The notes: generated by a model not told the origin, from the sequence alone. Counted from the first letter of the stretch, positions 41,333 through 49,914 are shown. The stretch: DNA of 61,827 nucleotides from UBA11346 sp038318565 (GCA_038318565.1 JBBQCI010000009.1:1-61827); one strand, 5' to 3'. Translations and numbers: made by a program.

Positions 41333-42727
41333 ATGACTGAACTCGATCTCTTTGTCATCGGATCCGGGCCTGGCGGCGAGGGCGCCGCGATGCAGGCCGC
41401 AAAAAGCGGCCTCAGCGTGGCGGTGGCTGAGCGCTACCGCGAGGTTGGCGGTGGCTGCACCCACTGGGGCACCATCCCCAGCAAGGCGCTGCGCCAAGCC
41501 ATTTTCGGCTGGGCAGGGATGCGCGCCAATCCGCTGACCAAGGCGATGGGCGGCGGCGGCGAGGTCTCCATCCCGGCTCTGCTCAAGGCTGCGGACGGGG
41601 TGATCCGCAAGCAGGTGTCGATGCGCTCGGACTTCTACGAACGCAATCATGTCCAGGTCCTGCGCGGCCAGGCCGTGATCATCGATCCGCACACCGTCGA
41701 GGTAAAGGATCACCACGGTGGTATTGAGCGCTATACCGCCAAGTCGATCATCATCGCCTCTGGCAGCCGTCCTGCCCGGCCCAAGGGCATCGACTTCACC
41801 CATCCGCGCATCCGCGACAGCGACACCATCCTGGATATGCAGCAGACCCCGCACTCGATCACGATCTATGGTGCGGGGGTGATCGGCTGTGAATACGCCT
41901 CAATGTTCCGCAACCTGGGCATCAAGATCAACCTGGTCAACACGCGCGATCGCCTGCTGTCCTTCCTCGACGACGAGATCGTCGACGCACTCGCCTATCA
42001 CCTGCGCGACCAGGGCTGCCTGGTGCGTCACAACGAAGAGGCCGATCGGGTCGAGGTGTTGGACGACTGCGTGGTTCTGCACCTCAAGAGTGGCAAGAAA
42101 CTGATGACCGACGTGCTGCTGTGGGCCAACGGGCGGGCCGGCAACGTTGAAGATCTTGGCCTTGAGAATGTCGGTATCGCGCCCAACTCGCGCGGTCAGA
42201 TCACCGTTGATGACCACTTCCGCACCTCGGTGCCGTCGATCTACGCGGTCGGCGACGTCACGGGTCCGCCCAGCCTAGCCAGTGCGGCCTATGACCAGGG
42301 CCGCGCCGTCGTCTGCCAACTGGGCGGCACTGAGAGCTGCGATCGCCGCCTCGGCCGCGATGTCCCTACCGGCATTTACACCAGTCCGGAGATCAGCTCG
42401 ATCGGTCGCACCGAGCGCGAGCTGACCGAGGCCAAGGTGCCGTACGAGGTAGGCCACTCGCTGTTCCGCAGCCTGGCCCGCGCCCAGATCGTTGGCCAAA
42501 CCGTTGGCATGCTGAAGATCCTGTTCCACCGCGAGACCACCGAGATCCTCGGCATCCACTGCTTCGGCTACCAGGCCACCGAAATCATCCACATCGGCCA
42601 GGCGGTGATGGCCCAACCGGCACCCAACAACACGATCCGCTGGTTCGTCTCGAACACGTTCAACTACCCGACCATGGCCGAAGCCTACCGCGTCGCGGCG
42701 CTCAACGGGCTGAACCGCCTGTTCTAG
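41333..42727 (+). CDS. sthA: Soluble (Si-specific) pyridine nucleotide transhydrogenase
   Basis: The 464-residue flavoenzyme reduces NAD+ with NADPH, balancing the two pools. Motifs: FAD fold VIGSGPGGEGAAMQAAK, then VGGGCTHWGTIPSKALRQ where the redox disulfide of lipoamide-dehydrogenase-type relatives is replaced (C-T-H-W-G-T), as in true SthA. The second nucleotide motif is IYGAGVIGCEYASMF. YAVGDVTGPPSLASAAYDQG and the dimer-domain IHIGQAVMAQPAPNNTIRWFV follow. The 3' end overlaps tail to tail with the PrmA-like gene by 26 bp. Confidence 0.95.
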   Translation: MTELDLFVIGSGPGGEGAAMQAAKSGLSVAVAERYREVGGGCTHWGTIPSKALRQAIFGWAGMRANPLTKAMGGGGEVSIPALLKAADGVIRKQVSMRSDFYERNHVQVLRGQAVIIDPHTVEVKDHHGGIERYTAKSIIIASGSRPARPKGIDFTHPRIRDSDTILDMQQTPHSITIYGAGVIGCEYASMFRNLGIKINLVNTRDRLLSFLDDEIVDALAYHLRDQGCLVRHNEEADRVEVLDDCVVLHLKSGKKLMTDVLLWANGRAGNVEDLGLENVGIAPNSRGQITVDDHFRTSVPSIYAVGDVTGPPSLASAAYDQGRAVVCQLGGTESCDRRLGRDVPTGIYTSPEISSIGRTERELTEAKVPYEVGHSLFRSLARAQIVGQTVGMLKILFHRETTEILGIHCFGYQATEIIHIGQAVMAQPAPNNTIRWFVSNTFNYPTMAEAYRVAALNGLNRLF

Positions 42728-43562
42728 CTGATGCCGCGCGACTGCAGCGCAGGCCAATCCACCACGCTTCTTCGATGCGTTCCGCGACCCGGAAGCCTGC
42801 CCGCCGCAGGGCTGAGCGCACCTCGCGCTCGCGCTTGGCGGCGATGCCGGACAGGATCAGCCGCCCGCCGGCGGCGACCTGCGGCAGCCGCGGATCGGCA
42901 CACAGGCGTAGCACCAGGTCGGCATACAGATTGCCAACCAGTAGGTCGTACGAGCTGCCATTAAGCAGGGCATCAAGCAGGTCGCCACGGCGCACCAGCG
43001 CGCCAGCATAGCCATTGGCCCGACACACGGCGCGGCAGGTGCGCACGGCGTGCGGATCCAAATCGGCAAAGTCGACCCGGCGGGCTCCCCGGGCGCGCGC
43101 CAGCAGCCCAAGGGCTCCGGTGCCGCAGCCAAGATCGAGGACGCGAGCGCCATCGAGCGCTTCGCCCAGCAGCAGTTGGGCGGACAGCCGGGTGGTCGGG
43201 TGTCGACCATCGCCGAATGCCGGAGAAGGCGGCACGACGAGGCGGGTCGCTCCGCGCGGCAGGCGGCTGTGTCCGGTGGGGTCGATCCACACCCCGGGTG
43301 CGATTTCGACCGCAGCGCCCGGCTGGCAGGCGCGCATCAGTGCCGCCTCGTCGTGATCGATGGTGCGCTGGGCGGGGCCGAGCGGCAATAGGGCAGCGCG
43401 GGCCCTGGCGGGCAGGCGCCCGGCGGCGGCATAGATGCTGAATTCAGCGTCCGTCCCAGAGCTGGCGGTTACGTGGGTGTGGAAGTCGACCGTGCTCAGC
43501 CGGGCGGCGGCTGCGATCGCCGTGTTGATCGGGACCAGCCAGATCCATTCACGCCAGCGCAT
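42702..43562 (-). CDS. Ribosomal protein L11 methyltransferase-like (PrmA)
   Basis: The 286-residue protein starts with a short hydrophobic segment. The Rossmann core (residues 135-260) has VLDLGCGTGALGLLARARGA, then RVDFADLDPHAVRTCRAVCR, YDLLVGNLYADLVLRLCADP and GRLILSGIAAKREREVRSAL, matching PrmA order and the N-L-Y-A catalytic-region pattern (N-L-x-A). The FGDGRHPTTRLSA segment matches the PrmA substrate-binding loop. PrmA trimethylates L11 of the ribosome. The N-terminal domain differs from classical PrmA, so L11 as substrate is likely but not proven. It overlaps sthA at the 3' end. Confidence 0.8.
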   Translation of the reverse strand: MRWREWIWLVPINTAIAAAARLSTVDFHTHVTASSGTDAEFSIYAAAGRLPARARAALLPLGPAQRTIDHDEAALMRACQPGAAVEIAPGVWIDPTGHSRLPRGATRLVVPPSPAFGDGRHPTTRLSAQLLLGEALDGARVLDLGCGTGALGLLARARGARRVDFADLDPHAVRTCRAVCRANGYAGALVRRGDLLDALLNGSSYDLLVGNLYADLVLRLCADPRLPQVAAGGRLILSGIAAKREREVRSALRRAGFRVAERIEEAWWIGLRCSRAASARTGGSAR

Positions 43563-43566
43563 GGCG

Positions 43567-44337
43567 TTACCATGTCAGGCGGATGCGCCAGTCCACATTG
43601 CCCCAGCCGCCGGAGAGGTTCACCGAGGAGTAGGGGATGTTGCCGTTATAGCATGGCGGCGGGTAGTTCGGATAGGGCTGCTGCCAGCTGCCGCCCCACC
43701 ACACCGTCCTGGCGGGATAGCTCCAGCGCTGCGGCAGTTGATAGGTGCCGACATCGACGACTTCCGCCGCTTGGCGTCGGCGCTCCATCGCCGCCGTCAG
43801 GGCGGCACGCTGGCGCTCAAGCTGTTCGCGCTCTTCGGTCCGGCGCTTCTCGCGTTCGTCCCAGGTTAGCCATCGGCCGTCGTGCCAGACCATGCCCCTG
43901 GCCGCCGCAGCTTCGTGTGGACGCATCCACACCCCGGCGAGCTGCTCGCGGCCGAGCAGACGCTGGGCGTCGACCTGATTGGGGTCGCCCGCAACCGCCT
44001 GTTCGGCCAGCGTTCGTGCCAACGTTGCGTCGCCGGCATTCTTGGCGCGCTGCGCCAGGGCGGTGCGGGCAGCAGGTGGGGCGTCTAGACCCAGCTCGGC
44101 AATCGCGGCGCGAACGGCGGCAGCTTCGCGTTGGCGGCGGCTCTCGCCGCGGACGATGGAGGCGATCTCGGAGCGCTGCCACGTCCGTTCGGCCGTCATG
44201 CCACCCTGGACGATGCGAACCCGAACGCTCTGGGCGTCCTCTGACAGCACCTCGCCATCGATGATCTCGCCGCTGGCGAGATGAATTTCATCGGCGTAGG
44301 CGAACGCGGCTACGAGCAGGATGGCGATGAGTCGCAT
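43567..44337 (-). CDS. Secreted protein of unknown function
   Basis: ATG 44337 gives 256 residues with signal peptide MRLIAILLVAAFAYA; the longer start at 44415 adds a polar stretch that would spoil it. The mature N-terminus (EIHLASGEIIDGEVLSEDAQ) is typical of a small beta-barrel seen in PVC exported proteins, followed by a helical region with ALAQRAKNAGDATLARTLAE, then a coiled-coil (REKRRTEEREQLERQRAALT). The tail is aromatic and Pro-rich (RTVWWGGSWQQPYPNYPPPC). No family is named with confidence. It sits 4 bp downstream of the PrmA-like start on the same strand, and diverges from the FGGY kinase gene. Confidence 0.6.
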   Translation of the reverse strand: MRLIAILLVAAFAYADEIHLASGEIIDGEVLSEDAQSVRVRIVQGGMTAERTWQRSEIASIVRGESRRQREAAAVRAAIAELGLDAPPAARTALAQRAKNAGDATLARTLAEQAVAGDPNQVDAQRLLGREQLAGVWMRPHEAAAARGMVWHDGRWLTWDEREKRRTEEREQLERQRAALTAAMERRRQAAEVVDVGTYQLPQRWSYPARTVWWGGSWQQPYPNYPPPCYNGNIPYSSVNLSGGWGNVDWRIRLTW

Positions 44338-44395
44338 GGAATGACCTTCGCAGATCCTACGGCCGGACAAGTGCATGCGCTGGCTTGGATGCGGC

Positions 44396-44424
44396 TTGAC
44401 CAGAGGCTCCCTCACGCCTAGCCT
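44396..44424 (+). promoter_or_regulatory. Candidate promoter of the FGGY kinase gene
   Basis: TTGACC at about 44396-44401, a 17-bp spacer and TAGCCT precede the ATG at 44436 by 11-12 bp, leaving a very short leader. Confidence 0.45.
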
Positions 44425-44435
44425 GCCGGATCACA

Positions 44436-45947
44436 ATGCCCTCCCCCGCATATCTTCTAGGCATCGACGTCGGCCGGACCGGACTTGGTCTGGCGGTCAT
44501 CGACGGAACCGGTGCGGTCGCCGCCTCCTCACGTCGTGCTTTCGGCAATGCTGCCGGAGAGCCGGTCGACCCCCAAGACTGGTGGCGCGCCGCGCGGACC
44601 GGCATCAAAGAACTGCTGCGCAAAGGCGGGCTGGATGCCGATCGCATCCGCGCGGTCGGCCTGACCGGCGACAGCCAGGGTTACGCCGCCTGCGACAAGG
44701 ATGGCAAATCGCTCTGCCCGACCGTGCTCGGCGCCGATCCGCGAGCCGAAGAGGCAGCCGCCGAAGTTGCACGCTTGGTCGGGCCGCGCAATCTCGCCAA
44801 CCTTACTGGCGGCATCTCGTCGATCTCGTCAACCGCCGCCAAGCTGGTCTGGCTGAAGGCCAACGAAAAGCGCGTCTGGCATGATCTGGCCTGGGTGCTG
44901 CCGTCGAAGGATTTCATCCGTTTTCGTCTGACCGGCGTGGCCGCGACCGACGCCTGCGATGCGTCTGCGACCCTGCTGTTCAATCCGAAGACGCGAGCCT
45001 GGAGCAAGCAGATCGCCTCTGCCCTGGGCCTGGATGTTGCCTGGATGCCGCCAGTTGTCGCCGCTGTTTCGATGACGGGCCGCATCACCGACGCGGCGGC
45101 CAAGGAATGCGGCCTGGCGCCAGGCACGCCGGTGGTCGGTGGAGCAGGCCACGCGGTCGCCGTGGCCGTTGCTGCCGGAGCGATGGCCCCGGGCACCGCC
45201 CTGATCGAACTTGGCGCGGTGGGTTCGGTCTTGATCGCGGCAGCGGCCGAGGCGGGCCGCGATCCCAGCGCACGCTTGCGCGTGTCGTGCCATGCTGCCC
45301 CCGGACGCGCCGCCCACGAGGCGGTTGGCATCGCCGGCTCAGAAGGCCTCGACTGGCTGATGGAGACAGTGCTGGCCAGTGAGGCTGCCCAGGCGAGGCG
45401 CAACCAGCGCGATCCTTACGAGATCCTCGCCGAACTAGCCGCCGAAATCGCCCCTGGCGCCGACGGCTGCCTGTACATCCCGACCGGACGAGGCCCAGGC
45501 GGCTTCCTCGGCCTGCGTCCTGGCATCGGTCGCGGACACCTGGTTCGGGCCGCTTATGAAGGCGGCGCCCTGGCGGCTCGCGGCACGCTGGATGCGGCTG
45601 CTGCCGCCGGAACCCCGATTGATCGGGTCATTGCCGCTGGCCCTGGAGCTGCCGGTAACCTGTGGCCACAAATCCTGGCTGACGTCCTGGACCGCGCGGT
45701 CGACGTCGCCCCGGTCGCAGAGGCCGCTGCCGCAGGTGCGGCCATGCTGTCTGCCCCGGCGGTTGGCGTGCACAAGACCATGGAGGCGGCCATCCAGGCA
45801 ATGGTTCGTCGTCATGGACCGCTGCAGCCACGCAAGGCCGCGGCGTCCAGCTACACTGGACTGATTCCGCGTCATCGCCGCATCGCCGATGGCATCGCCG
45901 GCGATGTGGTGTCGGCCGAACCCGCAGTTGGCGAAACGTCAGCGTGA
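44436..45947 (+). CDS. FGGY carbohydrate kinase (xylulokinase-like), divergent active site
   Basis: The 503-residue protein aligns with xylulokinases along its length: LLGIDVGRTGLGLAVIDGTG, then AVGLTGDSQGYAACDKDGKS, PSKDFIRFRLTGVAATDACD, ASATLLFNPKTRAWSKQIAS, GTPVVGGAGHAVAVAVAAGA and VIAAGPGAAGNLWPQILADV. Active family members phosphorylate D-xylulose. Here three key places differ: the Q-M-H-G sugar-binding motif is D-S-Q-G, the catalytic Asp expected after VVGGAG is His (H239), and the G-T-S-G phosphate-binding loop is G-A-V-G. So it may act on another sugar or be inactive. The 3' end overlaps the FtsB-like gene by 4 bp. Confidence 0.85.
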   Translation: MPSPAYLLGIDVGRTGLGLAVIDGTGAVAASSRRAFGNAAGEPVDPQDWWRAARTGIKELLRKGGLDADRIRAVGLTGDSQGYAACDKDGKSLCPTVLGADPRAEEAAAEVARLVGPRNLANLTGGISSISSTAAKLVWLKANEKRVWHDLAWVLPSKDFIRFRLTGVAATDACDASATLLFNPKTRAWSKQIASALGLDVAWMPPVVAAVSMTGRITDAAAKECGLAPGTPVVGGAGHAVAVAVAAGAMAPGTALIELGAVGSVLIAAAAEAGRDPSARLRVSCHAAPGRAAHEAVGIAGSEGLDWLMETVLASEAAQARRNQRDPYEILAELAAEIAPGADGCLYIPTGRGPGGFLGLRPGIGRGHLVRAAYEGGALAARGTLDAAAAAGTPIDRVIAAGPGAAGNLWPQILADVLDRAVDVAPVAEAAAAGAAMLSAPAVGVHKTMEAAIQAMVRRHGPLQPRKAAASSYTGLIPRHRRIADGIAGDVVSAEPAVGETSA

Positions 45948-46219
45948 ACATCGCTCTGCGCCTGCTGCATGCCGCGTTTGCCATCGCCCTGCTGGGTTGG
46001 CTGGTTACCGCCTATGTCGAGCGCCGCAAGGATCTCGACGTCGTGCGTCAGGCCTCCAACGACGAGCATGCCGAGACGCTGCGCATGCAGGGTGAAATCG
46101 AGAAGGGCAAGTCGGTGCGTAACGGTCTGAAGCGCGATGACCCGTATGTGGTCGAATTCATCGCCCGGGAGCGCATGCAGTATACTGGTGCAAACGAACT
46201 GGCTCCGCCACCGCGCTGA
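45944..46219 (+). CDS. Septum formation initiator (FtsB/DivIC)-like protein
   Basis: A GTG start at 45944 overlaps the kinase stop. The 91-residue product has one N-terminal transmembrane helix (LRLLHAAFAIALLGWLVTAY), a short coiled coil (RRKDLDVVRQASNDEHAETL, then RMQGEIEKGKSV) and the family tail GLKRDDPYVVEFIARERMQYTG. FtsB/DivIC anchors the divisome through its periplasmic coiled coil with FtsL and FtsQ. The D-P-Y-V-V-E-x-I-A-R-E motif is a good match. Confidence 0.75.
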   Translation: MNIALRLLHAAFAIALLGWLVTAYVERRKDLDVVRQASNDEHAETLRMQGEIEKGKSVRNGLKRDDPYVVEFIARERMQYTGANELAPPPR

Positions 46220-46248
46220 CATGTCAGTGGTGTTGGGCGGGAAGGCTC

Positions 46249-46569
46249 CTAATCGTCTTTGAGCGTCTGGCGCTTGGTGCCGGCGGTATCGACGACGAAG
46301 GCGTCGAACGCCTTGGCGACCGCCTCGGCGCGGAATTTATGTTCGTCAGGAGCTTGGACGTAGAGGTAGACGAAGTAGCCGTCCTGGCTGTCAACCAAGT
46401 CGACCTTCATCATGCATTCGGCATCGCGGTAACGGTAGGTGTAGGTGGCCGTGTGCTGGAATCCCAGCGGCGCGAGACGCTTGGCGAACCAATCAATGGA
46501 CTCAGCGAAATCGACAGCCTCTTCGGGGTCAATGCTGACAGCGAACTTGCGTACAGTGGTCGTGGCCAT
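46249..46569 (-). CDS. Small hypothetical protein
   Basis: ATG 46569 gives 106 residues; a TTG at 46638 that overlaps the L,D-transpeptidase stop would add 23 residues. The chain has strand-helix-strand character: VRKFAVSIDPEEAVDFAESI, then LGFQHTATYTYRYRDAECMM, GYFVYLYVQAPDEHKFRAEA. No known domain is recognised. It is the last gene of the minus-strand envelope block, directly after the transpeptidase. Confidence 0.5.
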   Translation of the reverse strand: MATTTVRKFAVSIDPEEAVDFAESIDWFAKRLAPLGFQHTATYTYRYRDAECMMKVDLVDSQDGYFVYLYVQAPDEHKFRAEAVAKAFDAFVVDTAGTKRQTLKDD

Positions 46570-46634
46570 CGAAAGCACTCTAGATGGGGTCGTGGCCGCG
46601 GGCAAGGCACTCTCGGGCGTCCTTACAAGGATGT

Positions 46635-47432
46635 TCAACGGATCTCGATCGCGGTACCCGGGATGAGCAGGTCGTAGAGATCGGCGATATCGGTCTGGCG
46701 CAGGCGTAGGCAGCCGAGGCTGCTTGCCTGGTCAAGCCACTGTTCCGGGTCCTCGCCGGTCCAGCCATGGCAGCCGATCGAGCGGAACCGTTTGTCCGGG
46801 CCGGGGTCGAAGCCCAGCCAGTAACCACCAAGCCGGTTTCCGGGGCTACCCGGAGGATGGACCTTCCCGGTTGTCGGATCGCGCCACTCGGGATTTTTGA
46901 CCCGTTTCGCGAGTGTGGTGCTCCCGGTCGGGGTAGGAGTAGCCCGGGTGCCGATGCCAATCGGACAGGCCATGACCAGTAAAGGGCCGCGCCAAACCAA
47001 CAGGCGGTGGATCCTGAGATAAGCGACCGTGCGTAGCGGCGTTGAGGAGGCCTCTAGCACGGTCATGCGTTGTCCGACCCGCAGCCGGCGCGGGTCGATT
47101 CCGGGATTCAGACGGACAAGCAGATCGGAGGGGGTGCCGGCATGTGCGGCGATGCGCGAGATGGTATCGCCGGCGACCAGCGTACGGATGGCGAAGCCGG
47201 CATCACCCCGCTGCGGCACATGCCAGCCGCCCAGATAGATGCGTCGGGACAACGGATCGAGTGCATCGGCCAGCACCCGGATCCGCTCAAACGAAACAGT
47301 CGCCGCCAGTTCCCGGCTGGCGGCGACCAGCAACGGCACGGCCTGGCCGGGTTCCAATGCGGCACGATCCACCAACGACTCGACAGTGGCCAAGCTGGAC
47401 AGGAGGCAGCACAGGATCAGTAGCGGGCGCAC
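46635..47432 (-). CDS. LysM and L,D-transpeptidase (YkuD) domain protein
   Basis: The 265-residue protein has a signal peptide (LLILCCLLSSLATVE), then a LysM peptidoglycan-binding domain at about 83-126 (AIRTLVAGDTISRIAAHAGT, then VGQRMTVLE). The YkuD catalytic domain holds H222 in CHGWTGEDPEQW and the nucleophile C241 in ASSLGCLRLRQ (S-x-G-C-x-R). Such periplasmic enzymes make 3-3 peptidoglycan crosslinks or attach lipoproteins. It lies 5 bp after the anti-sigma gene, so the envelope-stress sigma factor probably drives it. Confidence 0.92.
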   Translation of the reverse strand: MRPLLILCCLLSSLATVESLVDRAALEPGQAVPLLVAASRELAATVSFERIRVLADALDPLSRRIYLGGWHVPQRGDAGFAIRTLVAGDTISRIAAHAGTPSDLLVRLNPGIDPRRLRVGQRMTVLEASSTPLRTVAYLRIHRLLVWRGPLLVMACPIGIGTRATPTPTGSTTLAKRVKNPEWRDPTTGKVHPPGSPGNRLGGYWLGFDPGPDKRFRSIGCHGWTGEDPEQWLDQASSLGCLRLRQTDIADLYDLLIPGTAIEIR

Positions 47433-47437
47433 CCCCG

Positions 47438-47971
47438 TCAGTAACGAACCTGAACGCCCGATCCACTGCCATGCGCCGACTGGACAGGGCCGTCGAGCGC
47501 TGATGGATCGATCGGCATCCAGACATCACCCTGGCGGACCAGGTAGGTGACGGTGCCATCTGCCCGAGGGACAGCGATCACCTCGGGTTCGCGGACGGTT
47601 GGTGTGGTTGGACGGGAATCAGCGACGGCCACGGGCGTCACCGAGGCTGACGGCTTGGCCGCGACACTCGTCTGGAGGTAGGTGGTGCCGCGATCGTGGG
47701 CAAGCAGCCAGAACCCGGCGGCCAGCACCAGGCAGGCCGCTGCAGCCAGTGGCCAAAAGCGTTTGACGGTGGCCCGACGCGGTGCGGTGGCTTGCGGCCG
47801 AGCGATGGCCAGGGCGATTAGGTCGTGACTGGCAACCATGCGTTGGCAGTCCGGGCAGCCGGCCAGATGGCTGAATAGGGCCGGATCGTTGTCCGGATCA
47901 ATCGCTCCATCGGCGACCAGCGGCAACAGGGGCTCGGCCTCGGCGCAGGTCATCGTTTCGAGGTGGTTCAC
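47438..47971 (-). CDS. Anti-sigma factor with zinc-finger (zf-HC2)
   Basis: The 177-residue protein starts with an anti-sigma zinc-binding domain: LPLVADGAIDPDNDPALFSH, then HLAGCPDCQRMVASHD with the H-x3-C-x2-C motif. A transmembrane helix follows (FWPLAAAACLVLAAGFWLLA) and then a periplasmic tail containing PKPSASVTPV-like low complexity. It would hold the sigma factor at the membrane until an envelope signal is sensed. Its first codon overlaps the sigma gene stop by 4 bp, the classic sigma-anti-sigma arrangement. Confidence 0.9.
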   Translation of the reverse strand: MNHLETMTCAEAEPLLPLVADGAIDPDNDPALFSHLAGCPDCQRMVASHDLIALAIARPQATAPRRATVKRFWPLAAAACLVLAAGFWLLAHDRGTTYLQTSVAAKPSASVTPVAVADSRPTTPTVREPEVIAVPRADGTVTYLVRQGDVWMPIDPSALDGPVQSAHGSGSGVQVRY

Positions 47972-48564
47972 AGGTTGCCCTCGAAAATGTCAACCAGTCG
48001 TTCGCGTAGTGCAGCGCGCCCCTTACACAGTCGCACCTCGACGGCCTGCCGGTTGATGCCGAGACGAGAGGCGATCTCGCTGTGGTCAAGGCCGTCCTCG
48101 ATGCGCAGGCGGATGGCTTCGCGTTGGCTGGGCGGCAGGGTTGCGAGGGCCTTGCGGACCGCCGTGATCCGTTCCTCTGAGAGCACGCCTTCGCTTGGCG
48201 CACGTCCATCCTGACCGCTGGCCACCGGATCGGGCAGTTCGCCGGTGGTGCGGACGATGGCGCGGTCGCAGCGCCGCAACCAGTCCATCGAGGCATTACG
48301 GGCGATTTGATAGAGCCAGCCGCGCACCGCGGCTTGATGCTGCAGGGTGTGCAGCCGGCGCAGCACGCGCAGTGAAACCTCCTGCCAGACATCGTCGACA
48401 GCCGCATGGTCATGTAGATAGAATCCGATCACGCGCCGCACGCCGCCTTCTTCCCGCGTCAGCAGGTCGGCAACCGTTTCCGAGCTAGCGAAGAGAGCTG
48501 GGGCGGTGGCTTCCATCTTCAGAGGAGACGTCTGCTCCCCCTTTGGGCTTACCTTCGGGTCCAT
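47968..48564 (-). CDS. ECF RNA polymerase sigma factor
   Basis: The 198-residue protein has sigma region 2 (LTREEGGVRRVIGFYLHDHA, then VDDVWQEVSLRVLRRLHTLQ, then VRGWLYQIARNASMDWLRRC) and region 4 (RKALATLPPSQREAIRLRIE, then GLDHSEIASRLGINRQAVEV). No region 3 is present, as in ECF factors. It pairs with the downstream anti-sigma factor and probably controls the envelope genes around it. Start ATG 48564 gives a normal length. The upstream gene is the SurA-like one, 6 bp away. Confidence 0.92.
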   Translation of the reverse strand: MDPKVSPKGEQTSPLKMEATAPALFASSETVADLLTREEGGVRRVIGFYLHDHAAVDDVWQEVSLRVLRRLHTLQHQAAVRGWLYQIARNASMDWLRRCDRAIVRTTGELPDPVASGQDGRAPSEGVLSEERITAVRKALATLPPSQREAIRLRIEDGLDHSEIASRLGINRQAVEVRLCKGRAALRERLVDIFEGNL

Positions 48565-48570
48565 ACGGCC

Positions 48571-49851
48571 CTACTGGAGCAGAACGCCCAGGTCGATCAC
48601 ATCGTGAACCGATGCTTGCGAGCGCAGCACGTTGGTGACCCGCTTGCGCAGCAAAGACCGACGGTCGCGCTCCAACGAGGCCTGCAGGGCGGCGCTGACC
48701 TCAGCGAAGCTCTGCGTGCGACCAGCTTCACGCTCTAGGACAAGCAGCGAGGCAGTCGAACCGGCGGTCCAGAACGGGGTGGTGGGTTCCAGCGGGGGCG
48801 CGGTCAAGGCCTGGGCCTCGATCTCCTTGCCAAAGGTGCCGGGCTCAACCCAGCCGATCAGGCCGCCTTCGGTGGCCTGAGGACCCTGGCTGATCGCCTT
48901 GGCTTTGGCCATGAAGACCTCGGCGCGCTTATCAGCGGGCAGGGCCATCAGTTGGTCGCGCAGGGTTGATAGCTCATCTTCACACTGCTGGCGGGTGCGC
49001 ACGCCATGCCAGCGTTTCAGGAGTTCGGCAGCTTGCTCCGCCAGGGCCTTGGGCGCCTTGCCCAGGTCGGTGCGCTGAACCTGGCTGGCGAGGACGTCGG
49101 CAAGCTCGGCCAAGATCACTTCCTGCCCGCTGCGGTCGGCGGCCAGGAAGGCATCAAGTCGGCCAGCAGCCGCCTTGGTCATCGCCTCGTCGGTCGACTG
49201 CTGGGCTTCGCGCATCAATCCGGCCAGTCCGGTGACAAGTTCCTTGCGTTCATCGTCCGCCGTCGGCCGCAGCGCGATCAGTAGCGAGCGGGCCCGAGCC
49301 GGCCGGGCGAAGTCGACCAGCCGCTGATCGTAGCTCGCCCGCAGGGCTTTTGGAGAGATCGCCGAAGTCCGGCTTTCGACCCAACCGAGCACGGCATCGA
49401 TTTTCGCTTCGCGCTCGCGAACACGGCGCAAGACGGCGATGTCGCGCAGGGCGAGGCCGCGCGAACGCGCCTCGGCGATGACGTCGGTGGACAAGCGATC
49501 GCGATCAATGTCGACCTTGAGCTCATTGGCCTTCTGGACCATCAGTTCTTCGTCGGTCAGTTCCTCGAGGGTGTCGCGGTTGAAGCGCAGCAGGCCGTCA
49601 CGATTGTCGGGCAGGACTTTACCTGCCCGGCGATACATCTCGACCCGTGTGCCATTCCTGGTGCGGATATCACCGATCGTCAAGACCTGGTCGTTGACGA
49701 ACCTCACCGGCCGGTCGACCACCGTTCCGGGGCTGGTTTCGCCGGCCTTGACGGGTTCCGCTTCAGCAGCCAGCAGCGCACTGCACGTAAGGATCAACAA
49801 CCAGCGTGACAGCTCAGCCCAAGCTTGAGTAGTTACCAACCAGCTTTGCAT
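48571..49851 (-). CDS. SurA-like periplasmic chaperone with parvulin-type PPIase domain
   Basis: ATG 49851 gives 426 residues with a signal-like hydrophobic start (LSRWLLILTCSALLAAEAEP); the longer frame from 49926 lacks support. The N-terminal SurA-like region has RFVNDQVLTIGDIRTRN and LDTLEELTDEELMVQKANEL-type helices, followed by a long helical middle. A parvulin-like segment near 340-390 has AEVFMAKAKAISQGPQATEG and LIGWVEPGTFGKEIEAQALT. SurA-type proteins help outer-membrane proteins reach the BAM complex. Its location with sigma/anti-sigma genes fits an envelope-stress regulon. Confidence 0.8.
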   Translation of the reverse strand: MQSWLVTTQAWAELSRWLLILTCSALLAAEAEPVKAGETSPGTVVDRPVRFVNDQVLTIGDIRTRNGTRVEMYRRAGKVLPDNRDGLLRFNRDTLEELTDEELMVQKANELKVDIDRDRLSTDVIAEARSRGLALRDIAVLRRVREREAKIDAVLGWVESRTSAISPKALRASYDQRLVDFARPARARSLLIALRPTADDERKELVTGLAGLMREAQQSTDEAMTKAAAGRLDAFLAADRSGQEVILAELADVLASQVQRTDLGKAPKALAEQAAELLKRWHGVRTRQQCEDELSTLRDQLMALPADKRAEVFMAKAKAISQGPQATEGGLIGWVEPGTFGKEIEAQALTAPPLEPTTPFWTAGSTASLLVLEREAGRTQSFAEVSAALQASLERDRRSLLRKRVTNVLRSQASVHDVIDLGVLLQ

Positions 49852-49877
49852 GGCCGGGGAGGCTACGGCGTGCCTGG

Positions 49878-49914
49878 AAAAAGCACGCGACGCCGGGGAA
49901 GGCCCCGGCGTCGC
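49878..49914 (-). terminator. Rho-independent terminator after the OmpA-like gene
   Basis: On the minus strand a perfect 12-bp stem (GCGACGCCGGGG with its complement, 4-base loop) at 49887-49914 is followed by GTGC and five T. It lies 44 bp past the stop of the OmpA-like gene and before the SurA-like gene. Confidence 0.85.
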
